A stretch of DNA of 64,000 nt, taken from assembly GCA_032719365.1 (NCBI GenBank), contig CM064867.1, forward strand, positions 64,292,136 through 64,356,135, read 5' to 3'. The number at the start of each line of letters is the position of its first letter. The stretch's first letter is position 1. The position numbers were made by a program, and so were the translations under genes. Shown one piece after another: positions 57,796-64,000 of the stretch. The stretch comes from Prinsepia uniflora. Lineage: Eukaryota > Streptophyta > Magnoliopsida > Rosales > Rosaceae. The notes under the pieces are model-generated. The model made no database searches and was not told the DNA's origin. It saw only the letters and a list, made by a program, of their open reading frames with translations.

Positions 57796-60511
57796 TGACA
57801 GGACCCGTCCCCAACTGGACCTCAAAAACCGTACCCGGTCCTGCTCCCGTCTGACAAGTCAACTGAAGTCCCGAAACGATCCTTCAGTACCTATCAGGCA
57901 AGGGATAGTTGCGCTGATTTCCGTTTATACCTTCGCCTCGAGATCAGCCCCGAACGTTGTGCCACGTCCTGGAGGGTCAACAAAACAGAAAAGGTGTGAG
58001 TGGACAAAAATATATTCGTTAAAACACATTTGAAAAGACCTCATTTACCCTCCAGTTTATCAAATCATGCATGCATAGGGAAAAACGAATGAATGACAAT
58101 CACCGGCTTTCCAGCCAGATCACCTAACAAATCAAAATCCTGGCTCTCAGGCCAAACACATGAAAGCATAGTCACTTGGCCACACAGACCAGAACTCGTA
58201 TACGTAATCACAATCAAAATTAACCAGTACCATGCACGAGGTCATCAATCAATTACTCAATCAATCAATCCGCACTGTTCTCAAGTGCATAAGCCATCAC
58301 ATAATTACATCCGTACTAGGCCATAACCCCGAGCATTAGCCGTCTGGGAACACCCCGAGCTCCGGCTATCTGGGAAAACTTATCACCCCGAGTACCAGCC
58401 GCCTGGGAACACCCCTAGCTCCGGCTGCCTGGGAACAATCACAATTATATCCCCGAGCTCCGGTCGTCTGGGACTACCCCTAGCTTCGACCGTCTGGGCA
58501 TTCATAGTCACAATCACAATCACAAGGAAAACCATCCGGGATCATATCCCAAAACATGTCAGTCAAATCCATGACCCAATCCAAGTTAAATCATTACCAA
58601 TCGGGACTCAAGCCCACATATCCTTTACACGTAAATCCGTAAAATCACATAGAAAATATTATAATAATCCAGAAATCATTCTTTATTCATTTTGAAATCA
58701 TTTTGACTCCGGGCCTAGCCCAAAATATCATTTACACATTTCCTCGAAAAGCGTGCTCGAATTACCGATTAAAATAATCATTAAATCATAAATAATCATC
58801 CAAACAAATCATGACATCATTGCAAACCAAATCATGCAATCAATCATGTAAAACATTTAACTATGCATGCATATCAAGTTATAAAATAAACGTCCACTCA
58901 CACACCGTCCGATTGCTCGTTTCCCGCGCTGCACGCGTTTCCGTAATTTCCCATACGTGCCAGAAATCCCGAATCCTGTTCACAATCATTATTCAAGGTT
59001 ATAAACATGTCAATTTACATCATCTAATTTTCTCATAATTTTCCGGGAATTTAATATTAATTAAAGACGTAACTTAAATCTTCGGACCCTCGAAACATTA
59101 TCGAGACGGTGTCCGATTGACACGAAACCAGTTTTAAAATGTCCGTTACATTACAGGGAGTAAAACACCTGTTGGAACTTTCCTCAGAAAACATGCCACG
59201 CGCCCTCACGCGCCGCCGCAAGCGGCTCTACAGTGTTGCTACAGTTACCTTCTCTACCCGTTTACCTGGTAAACGGAGCTTATGACCCGCGATTCAACCC
59301 GATTCATTCCTATCCAATTCGAACTCAATTACTCTCGTTCTTTCAATCATTAGCCTTAAACCAATATGGATTACAGGTCTGTGAATTTAATTGACCCAAA
59401 CAAGCTCTGAAACCCTTCGACTCAATAAGAACACCCGACGGGCCTTCATTCGGGTTCCATCTCAGTTCATGTCATATCATTAAATTGATCATACAGGAAG
59501 CATTCTACGTCCATTCTAAGCATAAAGGTGCAATCAATTTCAGAAATCCTTACCTCCAAGTAATCGAACCCAAGCTCCCACTTCAATGGCGTCGCAGCAT
59601 CTGTTCATCACCAATTCACGATCAATTCACTTCGAATTTGATCCCAGTCGACTCGTCTTAGGTCCAGTAAGCTTACTCAAACGTTCATTTCCATCAATTA
59701 AGCCTCCAACAAGAAATTCAATTCGAAATCATCAATTCAAGGTTTCGGGTATTTTTCTGATTTCCCAGTCCCCTTTCTTTTCGATTTTCACTCACTTCCC
59801 TCGCATAAAGCTCTCTGTTTAATCTCAGTTTTACAATGGACTCGTGATCAATAAATTTGCACAAATTCAAATACCCAAGGTGGACGGTTTGGTTGTTCTC
59901 CGTTTTGTGTTTTTTTTGATCATGTATTAACTAAATGCTAATTATACAACAAATTAATTAATTAATTTAAGTGTACACCAAAGCACTCATGTGCTACTAA
60001 TCTCCCTCATCAAGTGACACATGTCACCCAACAATAAATCCTTATCCAATTTAGCTGAATCAGCTAGGACCACCGTCCCATATACCATGCTGTGGTAAAA
60101 TTACCATTTTACCCTTGCCATACTAATTACCAAAATACCCCTCATATTTTTAGACCCATAAGTTTCTCGTTCGGACTCCGATTGGCGCATGCCGCCTGTC
60201 TATGGATTCAGCGTCCCGAGACCTACCCAATGGTACTCCCGGAAAGTCCAAACCATGTTCCGATCAAAAAGTCAACTTTCGGCCCCTTTTACCAACTTCC
60301 GCACGTCATAACTTTCTCCTCGAATGTCGAAATTGGACGTGCCACCTGTCTATGAACTCGTGACGTCCCATACTACGTCACGGTCATCGGTCAAAGTCTG
60401 TTTGACCGCTCAAATCAAAAGTCAACTTTTTGCCCAATTCCGGGGGCAAAATCGTCCTTTTCTTCAATTTTTTTTCCAAATTTTCATGTTTTGAATTTCT
60501 GGGGCGTTACA
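57796..60511 (-). repeat. 5' LTR of the gag-only element
   Basis: It runs from TGACAGGACCC to GGGGCGTTACA on the plus strand. An RY motif lies at 58067-58076. At the TATA position the minus strand reads GGAGGGTAAATGA, a weak match. A second RY motif lies near 58863 and the 'aaaatgtccgttacatta' block near 59136. Confidence 0.95.
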
Positions 60512-61740
60512 TAAGATCATTTCGCCGTGCTCCTACTGTTCGCTCAATCTCACTTCGGCGAGTGGCTACCGAAAGGTCATCACAACACTCTTACGCTGTT
60601 GGCCAAAGTTTGACCATGCCGTTTGACCACCAAATTTTGGTGGTTGACCACCAAAATTTTTCTTGAAGGTTTATTCCGAGATTGAGGCTTATTTTGGGAT
60701 AATTCCAACTTACTTTTACACCTATTCTCCACATTGTATAAGGATTTCAATCCTACTTCATTTTGTATTATTATTTTCACTCCTTTTACTTGTAGGAAAG
60801 ATTTTTAATTAGATTTCTTTAATATTTAGGAAACCTTTTCCTTGTAGAACCAAAAAAAACCTATTTATATGAGGATTAACTATTCTCCTATAAATAGAGG
60901 CCCTAGGATTTATGTAAAGAAAGACCCATTATTTCATAAACTATTGTTTTACTAAGATTTAAACCTAGCCACCTTTTATTGATTTAATAGAAGAGTTTAT
61001 AGCCAAATTTCTTACGTTTATTCATCTTCGCAAAGTTCCTTCTGCTATTCAGACAATTTTGTGAATAACAACCCATTCTCAATTAACTTTGGTTTCTTAA
61101 ATGACACTTTGAAATCAAAGTGTAACTATTTCCTTTCACCTAAACTCTCGAATTAAATCTTGGTTGTGATTATAGTTCAATATGTGTGATGGTTTATGTT
61201 TTTTGATGCTTGTAAACTTAAATCCAATCTCCATGTGTTTTACTTTCTGAATCTTGATTGCTTCCTATGTTTTGGTGCTTAATGCTTCAATTCTATTTTA
61301 AGTGTTTTTAAGCCCGCTATTGGGGCATTTATAATAAGATTGAAGAAGTTGAATGTTTTTAGCCCGCTTCAGGGGCATTCAATCAATAACTTAAGGTGAA
61401 TCATTTTATAAGTGTTTTTAAGCCCGCTTCAGGGGCATTTATAACGTGAAAAACATATGGAAGTAACAGAGGTAATTAAGGTAAAATTTTATGATTGGTT
61501 TAATGTTTGTAGGTATTAGCATGTGGACATGATAAGTAGATGTGATGTCGCTTGTATATATGCTGGTTAGGAGTAGATTAAATAATGTAGTTGTTAATTT
61601 GATTTTTCTTACGTAAAAGTGTCGGTTTTTTCTATGAAACTAATATATGGTTTGCAGGTACAAATTAGCATGAGTATTCACATTTAAATTCTTAGTTGTA
61701 AAACGTACTTTTGTTCACAGTCTCAATTAACCCTCACTGG
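60512..61740 (+). mobile_element. Athila/Tat-like LTR, continuation of 53542-53843
   Basis: The sequence resumes after the gag-only element. A perfect hairpin-forming stretch around ACCACCAAATTTTGGTGGT lies at 60626-60645. CCTATAAATAGAGGCCC at 60887 is a strong TATA box. Three copies of 'ttagcccgcttcaggggcatt' lie at 61315-61440. No coding sequence is present. Confidence 0.5.
61311..61445 (+). repeat. Three interspersed copies of AGCCCGCTTCAGGGGCATT
   Basis: Copies at about 61313, 61360 and 61420 are preceded by 'gtttttaag' or 'gtttttag' and followed by a short variable linker. Confidence 0.75.
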
Positions 61741-63372
61741 TGACTCGTCCCCTGAAGGACCTACTTTTGTTCCAGCAGCTATTCATTTCCAGAACCAGGC
61801 CCTGCACCAACCAAAGTCTAAGTTACATCCCTAATGGTCCATTTTGAGGTTTTGTTCTATTTTTTTTCCATTGAAGACTTCAAAAGTTTCACAAGTCCAA
61901 AATAGGCCCCAACCGAGAACCAGGACTAGGTCCCTGTGCCAGCCCGTGTGCCAATTTTTAAGGCCAGTTCCAAGTTCTCTAGCTCAGGCCCTACATCAAC
62001 CAAAGTTCAAAACATGATATTAATGTTCCTTTTTGATTCCCTATTCCAGCTTGTTCCATCGATGTCCTCAAGAGTTCCTTAGGTCCAAGTGAAAGCCCAA
62101 TGCACGTTCCAAGTCTAGGCTTAGCTGTGTCCTAGTGCTGATTAGTGGCAGGTTCTTCAACTTTCCTATTCAGTCAAGGACTAAAATAAGGAACAAATCG
62201 AGAGCCAGTGACATTGTAGGAGTTGACTTGTGGCTACGTCTTGTTGTGAGGCTCATGGCTAGGGTTTGAGTTCTCTATAAAAGGACCAACCTAGCTCAAT
62301 TTTGGGGGTGGTTCTTCTACTCTTTGGAGTCCCGAACCTCTGCCAAAACTCGGCCTCATCTCACACTTAGCCTTTACGATTATGTGCTTTCATCTTTAGA
62401 AATTAGTTCTTCACGATTTTACATTCTTGCACTTAGTTCTTTATTGTTTTTCATTGTTATACTTAGTTCTCATAATTTCAGATTCTTAGCTTTGTTCTTT
62501 ACGGTTTTAAATTCATAGCAGTTGTTCTTGATGTTTCTTATTTATACACTTTAATTCTTTTGTAATTTTAGATTCATAATCTTGTTCTCTTTACGATTGT
62601 CCATTCATATTATTAGTTTCTTATTATTTCTCAGATTCAACACTTAGTTCTCATTATATTTCAAGTCTTACATTAGTTTTTCATGGGTTCGAGATTCTTA
62701 GACTAGTTCCTTTGCAATCTCAGATTCATTGCTTTTGGAGGGTGGCTTTCTTGTGGAAGTTCATCCCTCCTTTACAAATCCATACGTTAATCCTTTTATG
62801 ATTAGAAGGGTGGCTTTTTTTGTGGAAGTTCATCACTTCTTCTCTTTTGTAATTTTTCATTTCATTTACTTTTTGTTCCTTTAATGTTCAATTCAATAAT
62901 GTATATGTCCTTTATTTGAATTATGAGTGAGTAGTCCTTTACGAGTTAGGGCTACTTTAAGCCCATATCATGAATTATTGTTAATTGCCTTTGTTAGTTA
63001 ATCTTCATCATGTGTTGAAATTGAATCAATCTACTATGTTTAATGAACTCACTGGATTGTATGTAAGAGTAGCTAACTTATATGCATGAAAATGTAGATG
63101 ACATGAGCTAGGTTAGACCGGGATATCTACCTAGTAAATGTAAGCATCAAGATTAAAAGGTGGACTTTTAGTTGTCGATTGAATTTGTGAAACCTTAGCA
63201 TATTTATATTCTTAGGCTAATATGGTGAAACGTGTGGTAGGTTCCTGAGAGCATATGCCCTATCTCATGAAAAAAACTAAGAAAGGATAAATTTTTTTAA
63301 TGAGCATATGCCATGCCTTAAGCACGGGCACCTAATTTGAGCACTTAATGAAGATGGCTAATAAGGACTAAA
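61740..63372 (+). mobile_element. LTR-retrotransposon leader-like fragment
   Basis: Repeated 'gttccag' and 'ccaggccct' phrases resemble 33400-33600. CTCTATAAAAGG at 62272 is a TATA box. From 62380 to 62700 run imperfect repeats of 'cttagttctttattgttt' type. It ends where another LTR begins at 63373. Confidence 0.4.
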
Positions 63373-64000
63373 TGTCAGGGCCCACCTTTAATCCCCAGGA
63401 TTAGGGACTAAACCCTGCTCCCGTCTGACAACCCAAAAACGAAAGACCGAAACAACCTCACAGAAACCACAAAATTACATTGTCAGACGCAGGAGAAATA
63501 AAACATCCCAGAGTCAGCAGTTATACAGAGCATAGTACCACACTAAGAAAGCAAAAACCGATACACAAAACATACGCACAACGGAAACTTTAAACCACTC
63601 CGGGGTCACTCTCGAGTATTCTATGCCTCCAACGCTGCCTCAACGTCAACTCCCGCGCTAGCTCCACGACCTGAAGGGCAATTAAAAACAGAAAAGTGTG
63701 AGTGGACCAAAAGAATAAAAGTTTCGAAAATCGTTTTATAATCAAACCAGGGTTTTAGCCCTCCGTTTTCAAAACACACACACACTGCGCACTCCCTAGA
63801 AGCCACTACACACACTGCACGTGTCACCATCCCAAGGGCCCTCTCACAAATATCCCAATCTCCCATGTACACTTGTCCTCATCCACTTGAACAAATCCCA
63901 AGACACGGAAAGACCAAAAATGCCCCTACTTATGAGTTAAAATCCCCTACTTATGAGTTAAAATTACCGTTTTACCCTTCACCGTTCTAGACCCGTATCT
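63373..64000 (-). repeat. Partial long-LTR superfamily member at right edge
   Basis: It starts TGTCAGGGCCCACC on the plus strand, the complement of a GGTGGGCCCTGACA end. It shares the 'gcgctagctccacgacctg' and 'gtgagtggaccaaaag' blocks with the end of LTR 35611-38649. Close to the window end it already shows sequence typical of the opposite LTR end ('aattaccgttttaccc'), so it appears to lack the middle of the LTR. A 19-bp direct repeat, CCTACTTATGAGTTAAAAT, occurs twice at 63925-63963. Confidence 0.75.

Larger units (their letters stand above)
53844..60511 (-). mobile_element. Complete gag-only long-LTR retrotransposon, target-site duplication TAAGA
   Basis: Two LTRs of identical length (2716 bp) flank a 1236-bp interior. 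TAAGA at 53839-53843 is repeated at 60512-60516. On the minus strand the order is 5' LTR (60511 to 57796), primer site (57792-57781), gag (57761-56785), polypurine tract (56573-56560), 3' LTR (56559 to 53844). There is no protease, reverse transcriptase, RNase H or integrase, so it must rely on other elements. I counted about 20 differences between LTRs (roughly 0.7%), indicating a recent insertion. The LTR is of the same superfamily as the others here, shown by the tagacagg modules, the 'aaaatgtccgttacatta' block, RY motifs and the terminal sequences. Confidence 0.95.

Overview
The window looks like a repeat-rich stretch of a eudicot plant nuclear genome. It holds one recognisable host gene: an intron-containing nuclear gene for a thylakoid FtsH protease (FTSH2/VAR2 type, 48909-51976, + strand). 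Almost everything else that can be identified is retrotransposon sequence, much of it nested. I cannot name the species from sequence alone.

The dominant repeat is a superfamily of very long LTRs (about 2.7-3.3 kb) that begin TGTAACGACCCG or close variants and end GGGTCCTGTCA or CCTGACA. By my boundaries these LTRs cover about 28 kb, or 44% of the window. They occur as a minus-strand element with a non-coding interior (window start to 7734), a solo LTR (7929-10749), a 3' LTR of a partly visible element (12821-15731), a 5'-truncated element with a non-coding interior (17598-25667), three more solo LTRs (30196-33374, 35611-38649, 43447-46191), a complete gag-only minus-strand element (53844-60511), and a partial LTR at the right edge (63373 onward). 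Five-base target-site duplications (TSDs) confirm all four solo LTRs and the gag-only element. Initiator-tRNA primer sites (PBS) and polypurine tracts (PPT) mark the ends of the elements that keep interiors.

Inside the interior of the 17598-25667 element sits a complete 1538-bp miniature retrotransposon (19901-21438, TSD CTTTA). It has a 72-bp interior and 732-734 bp LTRs. Each LTR carries three tandem modules of about 206 bp derived from 5S ribosomal RNA. It resembles a Cassandra-type TRIM in which the 5S-bearing part of the LTR has been triplicated. This is the most unusual structure in the window.

Other fragments are a decayed Ty1/copia element (about 39560-43440; recognisable integrase, reverse transcriptase and RNase H, with the RT catalytic motif missing), and pieces of Athila/Tat-like Ty3/gypsy elements (about 25670-30195, 33375-35440, 53160-53843 and 60512-63372). 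The gag-only element and several solo LTRs inserted into these.

The FTSH2 gene lies in a low-repeat island of about 7 kb (46192-53160). A solo LTR ends about 1.8 kb upstream of its putative start of transcription, and an Athila-like fragment lies about 1.2 kb downstream. Its coding exons appear intact, and a leader intron is likely.
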